64,000 nucleotides of DNA, taken from the NCBI RefSeq assembly GCF_022201045.2, contig NC_068558.1:51935501-51999500 (forward strand), read 5' to 3'. The position numbers and the translations under genes were made by a program. The DNA is from Citrus sinensis. Taxonomy: Eukaryota > Streptophyta > Magnoliopsida > Sapindales > Rutaceae. Numbering within the stretch: the first letter of the stretch is position 1; the number at the start of each line of letters is the position of its first letter. A model generated the notes under the pieces. The model saw only the letters and a list, made by a program, of their open reading frames with translations, ran no database searches and was not told the DNA's origin. This document shows positions 37,096-49,300 of the stretch, in pieces.

Positions 37096-39624
37096 ATGTG
37101 GAGAAACGTCGTCGTCCGACGACTTATATCTTATTCTCAGTCCAATCGGAGTCAACATTCATCGACAGAATTAGGGTTTCTCGTAAACAGAAAATGCCAC
37201 GGTGTACGATCTTCTTCTTCAGCTTCAGCTTCGGATTCGGCCACCGGTGCAGCTGCTGATCCGTTCTCGTTGATTCGCCATTACGGTCGCTGCTATTGGG
37301 AACTCTCCAAAGCTCGCCTCAGGTTCATGTTCATCACTAATCTTAATAATTTTTTTTTTTTCAAAAGCATAATTAGACTATTTTGTATTATTGTGTATGC
37401 AGCATGTTAGTTGTTGCTACATCAGGAACTGGATTTGCATTGGGGAGTGGAAGTACCATTGATTTAGCTGGACTTTGTTGGACCTGTACTGGCACTATGA
37501 TGGTTGCTGCCTCTGCTAATTCTCTTAATCAGGTTCGAGGAAGCATCTTTTGTTATGTTATAAAACATGTGGTGCGTTGTTGGTATTTCACTGATTTTTC
37601 CCCCCCTAGTTGTTTGAGATAAGCAATGATGCCAAAATGAAGCGAACAATGCGAAGACCTCTGCCTTCTGGCAGAATTTCGGTACGCCATGCTGTCACCT
37701 GGGCATCTTCTGTTGGTGTTGCTGGCACTGCTTTATTGGCATGGAAGGTGACCCAATAAATTTTTTTTCAATTGCTGCCTCTCCTTTTCTTTACCATTTG
37801 TGTGATTTTCTCTGAGCGGAGAGACTAATAGTGGAGTTTGATGACAAGGTTTTTGCAGGCTAATATGTTGACAGCTGGGCTTGCAGCCTCTAACCTTATT
37901 CTTTATGCATTTGTGTACACGCCATTGAAGCAGATTCACCCGGTCAATACGTGGGTGGGGGCTATTGTTGGAGCTATTCCACCTCTTCTTGGGTAATTTC
38001 TTCTTTATTTTTTAGGCTTCTTTTTTTTTGTCTTTTTTTTTGCCCCCACGTTTGATTTGGGGTTGACAGTTATGCTTTGATTGTATTAGAGAAAAGTGCT
38101 TTTGCACTTTGTATAGCAAGTGCTACCATCTGAATTGATATTTAATGCACGTTTCGAGTTCAATATGTGATGGGACTTCTTCATCCTAATTTGGTACGCT
38201 GAGCTTAATGGATGGGATGAAGAATTAGTATCACTTTAGCAATTAAGTTATTAAGAAATGCAGTATTGGCAGAAAGTGGTTAGTTAATGTATTCCTTACA
38301 CAATTTTGATGAAACCATGGAGATCAGACTGATTGATATAGAATCAGATTGATATTTCTAGAATCATAATTCAACCTGACTTCATACTTTGACGTTAAGT
38401 CAAAACATATTAATCATGCATGATGCAGGCTCATGCTTATCTGTTTGTTCTGATTCTCAGGTGGACTGCAGCTGTTGGCCATGTTTCTCTAAATGGAATG
38501 ATTCTCCCTGCAGCTCTCTATTTTTGGCAAATACCCCATTTTATGGCTCTTGCGTACTTGTGCCGCAACGATTATGCTGCCGGAGGGTATGTATATTTGT
38601 CGTAGTAGATGGATTGATTCATGTTTGAAATATTTAGTGAATCCTCACTTGATCATCAGGCAGTACCCATAATAATTTTCTTTGGTATCAGTTCAATGGT
38701 TTTGCAGCGATAGTTTTTAAGCTAGTGAAGTCTATTAACAGTGTACTCTGCTCTTAGTGCATATCTCATTTTTATTATGCATTGCCTCTCCAGATATAGG
38801 ATGATCTCACTTGCTGATGCTTCCGGTCAGAGAACTGCTTTGGTGGCCCTCAGGAACTGCCTGTATCTGGTCCCTTTGGGATACTTGGCCTATGATTGTG
38901 AGTTGCATTCTACCAAAGAATGTCTTTCTTTCTTTCATTCATTCATTCATTTTTGGGTAAACATTTATGTGCAGGATTTCATTAGATATCAATTACTATA
39001 GAACAAGGATGCTTAATTCACATTAGCTGCAATAAATTTTTGTCTTAACATGTGAACTGCTAAGACCTTTCTTCTATAAACTATATGGAATGAATTGTTT
39101 TTCTAGAAATCTGTTTCCTCTTGATTTCTATATCAAGCAGGTTTAATGAAATTGCATGTATATGTTTGATCTTATCTTAGTTTCTTGCAAGGATTGATCC
39201 CATTTCACCTTTGAAAACTTAATGTGCTTTGCCCACAGGGGGGGTGACTTCTGGTTGGTTTTGTCTTGAATCATCACTGATCACTCTAGCAATAAGTGCT
39301 GCGGCGTTTTCGTTCTATCGAGACCGAACTACTCAAAAAGCCAGAAAGATGTTTCATGCTAGCCTCCTGTATCTTCCAGTCTTTATGTCCGGGCTCCTAT
39401 TTCACCGTCTCACTGATAACCAGCAATCCCTACCAGAAGAAGATTCAGAGAAGATTGTCGAGCTTTCTTCATCTTCAGAGACTGTCCCCGTTGAGAGTGA
39501 AGATATGAATAGGAAAAAGAAGTTGAGTTATTATTCCTCACTTGGCAGACAAGTGCGCGCACCTGTAGCATATGCTTCTGTTGCCCCATTTCCCTTTCTT
39601 CCTGCCCCTTCCTATGCTGAATGA
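37096..39624 (+). CDS. COX10: Protohaem IX farnesyltransferase / haem O synthase, mitochondrial, copy 2
   Basis: Exons 37096-37322, 37403-37532, 37610-37747, 37859-37992, 38461-38586, 38794-38897 and 39239-39624 encode the same 414-residue UbiA-family enzyme as copy 1 at 20255, with intact splice sites and both Asp motifs. It converges on the complete cyclophilin-like gene, with about 780 bp between the two stop codons. This is the native arrangement, because unit 2 continues into unduplicated DNA. Confidence 0.95.
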
Positions 39625-40406
39625 TTGAGGCTTTGATTTTTATTGGTTGAGGTAGTAAATGTGGGAAGGCAACTTATGCAAGTTTTCTGGGTTTTCTTGA
39701 AAACTTGTTCCTTTTCCTTTTATCATAAAAATTTCCTCAATTTTCTTTTCTGGGGGATTTTTCTTGTTGATAATACGCTGTGTGGGTTGGACTCTTTGTA
39801 TCTGCAGCAACCATGCAGAAGGGAGAACTTTTGATGATCTGCATCATTAGATAATTTGGATCTTAAAACAAATTCCGCTGCAGTCAGTCGCAAGCGTTAA
39901 AGCATCCTGGGGATGAGTGAACAATTATTCTGTAAGTCCCATTTATTATTTCAATAATGTATGATCATTTGTCATTCTGTTTCTCTATAAAATTCGACGG
40001 ATGCCGGCTAGAGAAATGTGTTCTTTGGTTGGGTTGTTCTCTGTCTGTAAAATTCGACGTGCAAAATGCCCCTTCTTGGTTTTTCGTTTTTGAAGGAGTC
40101 GCTTTATTGATTCTTTCTTGTATTTCATTAGCTTTACAAAATGGAGGCGGCCCCGGCCCAGGCCAAGCCCACCTTTTGGTGACGGGCAAAGAAACGAGAT
40201 GTTATTAGAACTTGAAACTTTAACACAAAATGAAAAGATATATGCGTGGTGCTAAAGTACCAAACGAGGAACAAAAACAACCTTGAATTTCGAATTTGAT
40301 TACTCAAACCAGGAAAGTGCAGGACGAGAACCGCGTTCACTCTACTCAAGACAAAGAGGGCGGTTTTGTAATTGTATATACGTCTATATACGTGTATTGA
40401 GTGAGT
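39625..40406. other. convergent 3' region between COX10 copy 2 and the cyclophilin-like gene
   Basis: Shared 3' UTR and terminator space of two converging genes. No other gene was seen. Confidence 0.5.
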
Positions 40407-42569
40407 TTAAAGAGTTGCTTGACTTGTACTGATTCTACGAAATCTCAAGGGAATGGGCTTTTCCAAGACAGACACATTGACATTGCTCCAGACCTCCTGT
40501 TTGGTCGGAAGCCGTGCAATTCTCTCAGCAATCGCCATATCTTCGGGAAGAACAATACCAAAGACAGTGTATACTTTTTTCCACTCATTGTGATTAGCCA
40601 AGCTGATGAAGAACTCCGGGCCGGAACCAACCCACGCTACCGACCCTCTCCTTATGGTTGAACAGACCTCTAATGGAATTTCTTTGAACGTGATACTGTG
40701 TGTTTCAAGCGATCCTTGAATTAAAGCAAATGGAGGGCCGTATCCTCCGGGAGCCTGTCAAGTGAACAGCATTTTTGTGACGACGATAATGATGAGGATA
40801 TTCGAATAGTGCGTTTCGTAAATGTCAAAAAGGCCTTACATTTTCAATGTGATTCCCTTCTGTATCCCAATGGGTCCCTCGGCTCTCTGCACGATGAAAC
40901 TGACATCCCACACAATGTCGAGAGGCCAACAGCTCCAGCATATAAGCAACAGATAAGGGGGCACTATCAGGCAAAAGCTGCAAAACCAAAGATCATAAAA
41001 GGAAGCCGACCGATACGCAAGAGAGACCCATTCCATTAAGAGAATCATGGTGAGTAGCTGAACTCGAGTATAAGGATAAGAAATAAAGGTACCACTAACA
41101 GTAATTAAATGCCAAATATGATACTGTGACATCACAATGTGAACAACAAGAATACTTCAAGCCCATGCAAGTACAGAACGAAGGTCAGGGAGAGGAAAAG
41201 AATTCATGATGATGATGATTATGAAACTTTGATTTGTACACCGCGGATCTATTATGGTCAAATGTTTAATAGCAATCATAAAGGCTTGGACGCATGACAA
41301 AAGAAGGACCAACAAAGATGGGACTTTTCAGGTTACAGTTAGCAAGTGGGAAATGCGAAAGACGTATATGCAATAGAAGTATTAATTAGCTGCAACTTAA
41401 AGATAGTGATGATGCGAATTATCTCTCAAGAAAACTTACTTTCACATGAAGAGTCCCGTATTCAGTCTCTAACCTGACAATGCCCTACAAGGAAAAGTTA
41501 ATGATAAATATTAGCAAACTGATCTAAGATTAAACCATTAAGCATGTGTTATCAAGATTCGCACAACATAACAAACAGGTCTTTTTACACTATCACACAA
41601 TATACCAATGTCAAATATATCCACTTTTATGAACCTCTAAATACATGAAATGCAAATTTGGAAAGCTCTAAATCAACCTTTTCATACAATAATTTTACTA
41701 GCAAAAAGAAGAAAGGAGAGAGACTTTCTCTTCAAAATTTACCAGATATTACCTCTCCTTTCCCAAAGATTAGACCCGATGTCCACATAACTTGATCACG
41801 TGCGTCTCGTGGATTAGGCTCCAGTGCATCTTTCTGCTTCTTCAGCCAACACTAAAGCAAGAAGGAGAGCGAGATCGCATCATCATAATCACCCTATGAT
41901 GTCCCGTTAGATATTTGTAATAATCAAATCTGAATTTGTACACCCAGAGACACTATTAATTAAATTCTATTTCAGCCTGTTAAATTTCCACAACCCAGTA
42001 ACCATTAACCACCTCCTATAATTACAACGAAAATAAGGTTTTTTCTTTTTCTTTTTTTTTTTAAATTGTTCTTTCCCACCGGAAAAAAAAAAAAAAAAGA
42101 AGACGAAAAAGAAGAAGAAGAAGAAACATTTAAAATTAAAAAGACGAGTTTTGATTTAACAGAATTGAAAAGAAAACCACACCTCACCGAATCTAGAGCC
42201 ACAGGCTTGTTTATCTCCACAAAACACCCAAGAATCACACGAACAAGGCCGATCCTCAGCCTCACACGTGTCCTTACAAGCCATGCAACACTCTTTCGAA
42301 GAATTCACCTTGAAATTAGCACCCCATTTCACCGCATCACCCCAGAGCTCCAAATGCTCAATTCCTCTGCAACATCTTTCTTCTTCTTCTTCTTCTTCTT
42401 GGCCGCCTCCACTGAATGACAGTGTTGAATCCAAAGATACATGACTAGTGCTTGGTTTATAGCCTACAGAGAAGCAAAAGTAGAACATGAAGAAGGAGAT
42501 GCAGCCCAACACGAAGATTATTAGAACAGCTAATCTGCTGAGTTCTGAGTCGGTTTGCCTGCGGCCCAT
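40407..42569 (-). CDS. membrane-anchored cyclophilin-like protein with a Cys-rich N-terminal domain
   Basis: Five exons read on the - strand: 42569-42183, 41851-41753, 41484-41440, 40977-40840 and 40754-40407, all in phase, giving 338 residues. The ATG at 42569 (MGRRQTDSEL) precedes one hydrophobic segment at about 13-37, which suggests a type II signal anchor. A Glu run leads to a Cys-rich block at about 66-130 (RCCRGIEHLELWGDAVKWG, ECCMACKDTC, CSCDSWVFCG, CGSRFGECW) that resembles a small apple-like module. A cyclophilin-type fold follows at about 160-330 (GIVRLETEYGTLHVKLLPDS, CQFHRAESRG, GSVAWVGSGPEFFISLANH, VYTVFGIVLPEDM). The domain probably faces the secretory lumen or outside. Several canonical cyclophilin active-site residues are not obvious, so isomerase activity is uncertain. 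The right edge of the tandem duplication lies at 41849, two bases inside exon 2. Confidence 0.88.
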
Positions 42570-42905
42570 ATCGAGTGGAGTTCGCAAACCCAGAAATTGA
42601 CTCTCTTATTATTTGTTTGTATTCATTCAGATTCTCACTCCTCATTCTGCGAGCTTTTAAAACGAAAGGGACTCTGTTTTGAGTGCATGGACCTGTCATA
42701 GGCTGACGTCAACTCAACTGACATCCTTCGATTTGTTTAATGTATTCTACGTACTTTTTGACACGTGTCGCATTTCCTGCATATGGGCAGTAGATTTAAA
42801 GGAAAATTATATACACTTGAGGCACCAATGAACTTGATAAATACAAAATTCTAGGGCATCTTTATCATTAATTTAAATTTTAAATGTACCTATTAAATAT
42901 TTTAA

Positions 42906-43107
42906 GAGTGATGATATAGTTACAAATTTTTGGACAAACTTATCTTGTACAAATTGATGTGACAATAATTCATTGGTTGAATGAAAATATAAAATAATAT
43001 AAATAAATCATATGGGGCAAGTGATATTTAATTCAACTAATTTTATCATGTCACATCAATTTATACAAAATAAATTTATACAAGAATTTATAACCATATC
43101 ATTACTC
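42906..43107. mobile_element. 202-bp MITE with 9-bp target-site duplication (Mutator-like type)
   Basis: The ends are related inverted repeats of about 65 bp: left GAGTGATGATATAGTTACAA, right end inverted GAGTAATGATATGGTTATAA, continuing to ATTGATGTGACA on both arms. The element is flanked by perfect ATATTTTAA repeats at 42897-42905 and 43108-43116, a 9-bp duplication as expected for Mutator-type insertion. It has no coding capacity. The perfect flanks suggest a fairly recent insertion. Confidence 0.88.
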
Positions 43108-43252
43108 ATATTTTAACTACTCAGGTGAGTGTGAAATTGAAGTTCGCTCTCTAAGAAATCGGCATTTCAACACTTATTGTACAAAGAATAAAAAATTAAT
43201 TTTTATAAGATAAAAGTTTCAAATTAGTGCTTATCAAACTACAGAATTGGAC

Positions 43253-43336
43253 GTTCACTAAACATTTTAAGTAATTTTACCCCTTTTTTTCTGGATGTTC
43301 ACTAAACATTTTAAGTAATTTTACCCCTTTTTTTCC
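43253..43336. repeat. 44-bp tandem direct duplication
   Basis: Two adjacent copies of a segment starting GTTCACTAAACATTTTAAGT and ending in CCCC plus a T run. The second copy starts at 43297. A small local slippage-type duplication with no apparent function. Confidence 0.85.
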
Positions 43337-46332
43337 CCACTATATTAAACAAATACGCAATCAACTAGCACATGTTGAGTTGATGGAAATAATATGTTCT
43401 TTCGTAGCCACTAGTTTCCTGTTTCAACCGCAATCACCGTCAGATCCATGCATTTTAACCTTTCGCGCCGAAGCTTCTTGTGTTAGGTAACGCTAATCGG
43501 CAGCAAGCAGTGTGCACAGACCAAAAAAGAGAGAGGAAAAAAAACACTACTCCAGCTGCAAATTACTTTGAGAGCAAAGCTTTTGGTTGGGGGCATATTT
43601 TCTGATATGCACACGTAAATCGTTTTTGTTGCTTATTGTCTCGCCGTCATCTGAGTTACGAGTCAAAGCGTGTTTACTCGAGCTAATGCGTAAAATGAAA
43701 TAAAAGAGACGGTGATTATAAATAATACTTGACCGCCTGTGGCAGCAATAAGATCAATGTTTGCATATAAACGTGTGGTGTTACAAACAGAACAGTATAC
43801 AAAATAATCCGCCTCCAAGAACATACAGTTCTCAACTATAGTTACCTCAGAGAGTCAAATATTTACAGAGCTGAATTACATAATTGATCACAAAGAGCAG
43901 GACTCAAGTATCAAACAAGTTGCTAAAAGGGCCGTTAAAAAGAGGATAATATGTAACCAAACACTAAGCCAAGTGGAGAATGCCTGCACAACTAAAAATC
44001 ATCTATCATGAAAACTCATACAAACAATAAATTAGTACTAGTAAGCTTTAATAACTTCTCTGCGAATTGGGCAATATCACTACTGTATTAATCCTGAGAT
44101 ATCAAAAACACACAAATGAAGACATTCAACAAATTCCTTAACTAAGATGAAAAAATAAATCATTGCAAAACAAGCTAATATCATTTCACCACCAAAAGAA
44201 AAAGCAGAAAAATGTTTTAAAAGAATCAACAAAAGATGGGACAGTCAACAAAGAATAGGTTACAACCCTCATGCATATGATGAAAATACAATAAAAGCCA
44301 ACATAGTGAACAATCTGGAACACAATCAAGTACCCGGAAGTGTTCATTCAAACAATTCTAGAGGAGAACATGAACTTCAGATTTGTTAAAGTAAGAAATG
44401 AACCATCAAGGTCATAACTAAACTTCCTTAATTACTATACAAACCATCAAGGACATAAAGAAAAAACAATTACCGTGCACACAAAGACCAACCATTCTAT
44501 ATCATGCAGGAATTAACCAATCAGAGATCTAATAGCAAGCACCTAAATTTTATGCACCATGTTTCCGCTATACCCACTATTTAAAGGACACCTACCGTCA
44601 TGAATTAAGGTCCTGAGATACAAGTAAACGAAAAATATAGGCTAAACCAACTAAGATAGGTTCCAGCCCACATCCCACAAATATCCTATTTCCAAAGATT
44701 GCACTAAGAACTTACACAGAAGAACCAAAAAAATCCAACTCAAAAGACGTGCGTAGCTTCAAACCAATAAGTTAACATCCAATTCAAGGATCTTGTTCCA
44801 AGATTTAGTGAAGAAAGATCTTGAGAATAAGTTCAGCAGTCGATAATAACTGATTTTCATTATCTAATGCAGTGAAGCCCGCTTTGATATCATCCACCCT
44901 GCGCCTTCTCTAGATATCAAATGAAAAGAACTTTCATCACTACCACACTCCAAAACACACCAAGCATCTGTGGTTTGATGTTAAAAGAACGGAAGTTACA
45001 GGACGAGTCCATTGACAATCCACCGAACCACTCATAAACCCAACAGCTGAACATGGGATATCTTTAATCGAGAAATGAAATCATGTGAAAACGAAACAGC
45101 AAATGTTAGGAATATATGGCAACAGACCTTCAGTCTAAATGACATCATAACTTGCTGTTGGTGACATAAACATAGGAATTTCAATCTTTCACCAGATATA
45201 CTTCAAAATGCCAGTTCATAACTCAGAAGACCAAAAATTAAACGCGAGAAACACAAATCTTAGCATATCACTTGAGGAGATGTCAACAAGTAATTGAAAA
45301 TTAAACAAACACTAGATAGACAAAACAGCTAAGGTGCGAACAATTTTCATGTGTTCTTCTCCTTTAAAATTCAACTTTTGTTTGTCTTTCCATTGTCACT
45401 TAGATTGCAATTCCATAAGAAAATCAAAGCTATGCTGAAATGCAAGGAGCATCTATATGCTTCACAAGCCTATCTGTAGGCTAAGCATGTGCAATACCAC
45501 TTATCAACTTCCGTAAGTGGTACCAAGTGTTAAGATTAAGAAAACTTGTTATGACCATGCAAAATAATACTCATTGATTTCTTCTTACAACCATCAATTA
45601 GTTGCTTGTTAACTCGCTTTCATATTTTCATTCAGGCTTGCGGCACTGAGAGCATACGCGGTCCAACATGACTAAATTGCCTTCTATATCTCATTCAGAA
45701 CTTATCCAGTGAATTCAGCATAGCAAAACATCCAAAAATGTTTTACCATATAGAGGAAAACCTCAATCTCTCATCAAAAGCTGTCCATTAAACAGATTAT
45801 GCAGATGCCTCCACATTGTCCATCAAGTGGAGTTCTTATACAGAAAATAAAGAAGCAATTCGTACATATCACACACTGAACACTTCTTATTTTCATCTCT
45901 AAATGAGGGAAGTTTCCTTACAGCATTAAGACTTGACAAAGTAACCAGTCTGTAGAACCAAGAATGGCCTAAACCAGTGCAGCCCTTCTCTTACTACAAA
46001 ATGTTTTAAGTTAGGAAACTTCTTCCATAACATATAGAGGCTACTAAGCCCAGCAACTTGATCCCCTCCAAAATGGTTGGAATCCTAATGCGGGAAGCTT
46101 CATATAGTCCACACCCTACAGCAGCCTCTTTTGTCATCTCAAATCTGTTCCATAGAAAATTCACTTGTAACCATAGATTCCTTTGTCGTGAACGATATGT
46201 CTTTAGGAAACTAGAGAGATGCCAAAGTCTTCGGTGAACCATTGTCTCTCAGTTTACAATACACTAGGAATATTAGATCATTGTATTTTAACATAAAAGA
46301 AAATTTTCACTTACAATTCAATTTTTACCACA

Positions 46333-49300
46333 TCAGTAGTATGATCCAGAACCACCACTACCCATGTAACTGCTGCCTCCCACACCACGACCAGGATACA
46401 TTGATGAGTAAGAGCTACCACCAACCTGCTAAGTGAGACAGAACACAGTCATAAGAAACATAGCAAAGATTGATGATCAAAATTGTCCCAAATCAATAAG
46501 GTTTTAAGAGCCATACATCAGATCCACGAGGCATATAATCACTACCATAACTGGAAGAGTACATTCCACCAACATCACCGCCACTATATGAACCTGAAAA
46601 CCACACAATAGTTTAGAAAAATTTATTAAAAAATAAGTCAAGTGTCTGTAGCAGTTATAACATACTGCAGTACAACTCACAAACAATATATATTTCCATG
46701 ATATATGGTCAACATCAAGTTATCTAGAAAACATACCACCTCCATAGCCCATGCCCTGACGACTGCTATAAAGTCCGTGAGAATCCTGACTGGAGATTGA
46801 GCTTCTGCTGCCACCATATCCTAGATTAGATCTCCCCATTCTGCAACATCAGAAGAAGTGAGTCATCTAAGTAGTGTTGCTGCCTAAAGCAGTAGTATGA
46901 ACTATAACTGCTTCAACTTCAAATGCATAACAAACCTATCACCATATGCATCCCCATATTGAGGAGCACCTCCACCGAGGTCATAGTCCAGACGAGCCCT
47001 TGAGTGGCGAACACCAGGATCAGCGTAACGAGGCGGAACATCATCCTTGGATCAAGTTTTGAAGTGTGTATGTCATAAACAATTTAATAGCTAACTAAAT
47101 TCTAACAACTGTATGGAATATGTACAAAATTTAAATGAGACTGAAACTAACCACAACAGAATAAGGACGTTTTGACCCAGACACAGTCTCATAATCACGG
47201 GCGCGCCCTTCACGGTAACTTGGAGGCGGCCTCTCAAACCTTTGAGCATAGCCATCATCTACATAAGGTCTCCTTGCTGCACCGCGAGAAGTACTTCTTG
47301 GCATGTCAGGATAGCCAGAGCCACGGGATGTATACTCATCTCTATAAGGGCGTCTATCAGGAACAACCCTTGAACCATAATCTACTGGAGCTCTACTTCG
47401 TGGAGGAGGAACCTCATCTCGGCGACCATATTCTCTCTTTAAGCCAGGCTTTGGGTAAGAAGGAACTGTCAACAATGTGAATAGCATTATACGCATAACA
47501 AATCACAGGCTGGTCAATAAATCACGGTAAGGAAATGATGCACACCAGGCGCTCTTCTATCATAGGATCTAGGTGGAGGTGGGGGCATAGGCCTAGCTCT
47601 TGCTGTCATCGACATAATAGGACGTCTATCTCTCACAGGAACAGGCCTCTTCACACTAGCTGGAGGGAGACGACTTCCAATCCCCCTTGCACTACGTCCT
47701 GGTAAGCTACGTGGTGATGGAAGACCCCATGAGCCCCTTGTTGCCCGTCCAGTCCCACGTCCCGACCGGAAATCACCACGACTAGCATGTTTGCCTTTAC
47801 CTCTCTGAAGTGGTCTTGACAACCTGGCCCTAACTTTAGCCTGAATCAGGACAAAAACACAAAATAATGATCAGCTGACAGAAACAAAGGCATTACAAGG
47901 AAAAGTTACACCAGTAAGAATCAAGATAAAACCTTGTTGTCCCCTTCACCCAACTCAGCATTGTTGATGCTTTTAGCACATGTGACAGCAGCATCATGAG
48001 TATCGAATGTTACAAATCCAAAGTCCTTCCTCTTGGCAGATGGCATATTTCGGGCAAGCTCAATCTTAGTGATCTCCCCATAATTCTTTAGAAGTTCGCG
48101 GACACGATCTTCATCCCATGAAGCAGGCAGACCATCAACAAATACAGTTTTAACCTGAAATTTGAAAACAAAGTCAGTCTAACTCTCTCACAAGATCATC
48201 TGAACTCCAGGTTAAAAAGCACATCAAGATTACACACAAGTATGTGCACAGATAAAACCAACCTACAAACACTTGTATGCATACGTTTTCCAAATTCACA
48301 AACAACAACACAATTAGCATAAACAAGCGTTACATTTAAGTTATCAGAACTAATCCCTCAGACCATATCCTCAAAACAGGAAAATATGATTTTGGTGAGC
48401 AATACAGTTTATTGCGTGAATCAGAAGAACCAAATCTTGTATTAACTAACCAGTAGCCATACATCATATCCACAGAGCCACAATAACTCCCTGCATTACA
48501 TTCAACAAGCAGAGAAGGACTATACCAGCAAGAATTGAAACTAACCCAGCAAGCAATGCAGAAGAATCATCCAAAACATTTACCTGAGCCATAATTTCAT
48601 CGCCCGGGTCAATGAAGGAATCAGCAAAAGAAACCTTTGCTGGTCTATCAACACCAAACAACACATCTCTCTTCTGAAGACGCTTAAAAGCATCCATGGC
48701 ATCTGAACGAGATGAGAATTCTAAAAAGGCAAATCCTCGATTCATTCCCTCGTTGTTACTATCTTCTACCAAAGTCAAATCTTCAACATTGTCAACTCCA
48801 TAATGTTTCAGTTTCTCTTTCAACTGAAAAAACCAGTTAAAGGCTAGTCAGGGTATAATGTCTTCTAATAGCCAGTTATCTTTATAATAGAACTTTATGC
48901 CTAATTTTTACACCAGGATATACCACAGTACTTACAGCTTCTTTTGTCCATGTCTTACAAATGTTACCCAGAAAAAGAGTGTCGCTATCTTGACTAGGAG
49001 TAACACCACATTGTTTGCCATTGATCTGGAATTGAAGTAATTTAGATAATAAAATTTATCAAACAGGAAGACAACTTTAGCCTCTGTCGATGAGAGGGCA
49101 GATAAGAATTTACCACAGGATTTTTGAGCTCTGTAACAGCTTGTCTTGCTTGTTCCACAGTTGCAAAACGCAGGAATGCAAACCCCTTATTCTTCTTTGT
49201 CTGTGGGTTCATCATCAACCTGACTTCTGTGACCTCACCAACTTGACTAAAAACTTTCCTCAGATCATCCCCAACGACATCCTTATCCAAACCACCAACG

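Larger units (their letters stand above)
25005..41849 (+). repeat. large tandem duplication, unit 2 (about 16.84 kb)
   Basis: Head-to-tail second unit. Its right end passes without a break into the rest of the cyclophilin-like gene (exon 1 lies outside the unit), so this edge is the ancestral arrangement. The left edge of unit 1 at 8163 is ancestral on the other side. Only the 25005 junction is new. Confidence 0.97.
42570..46332. other. long region between the cyclophilin-like gene and the RRM gene
   Basis: 42570-42730 should be the cyclophilin 5' UTR and promoter. A complete MITE lies at 42906-43107 and a 44-bp direct duplication at 43253-43336. From about 43740 to 46332 the + strand is A-rich and evenly intron-like, so the - strand is T-rich. 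It could be a long or spliced 3' UTR of the RRM gene, or a non-coding transcript. No conserved frame was found. Confidence 0.45.

Noticed and set aside
46006-46242. 78-residue - strand frame downstream of the RRM gene
   Set aside because: No recognisable domain and no splice partner. More likely 3' UTR or intron sequence.
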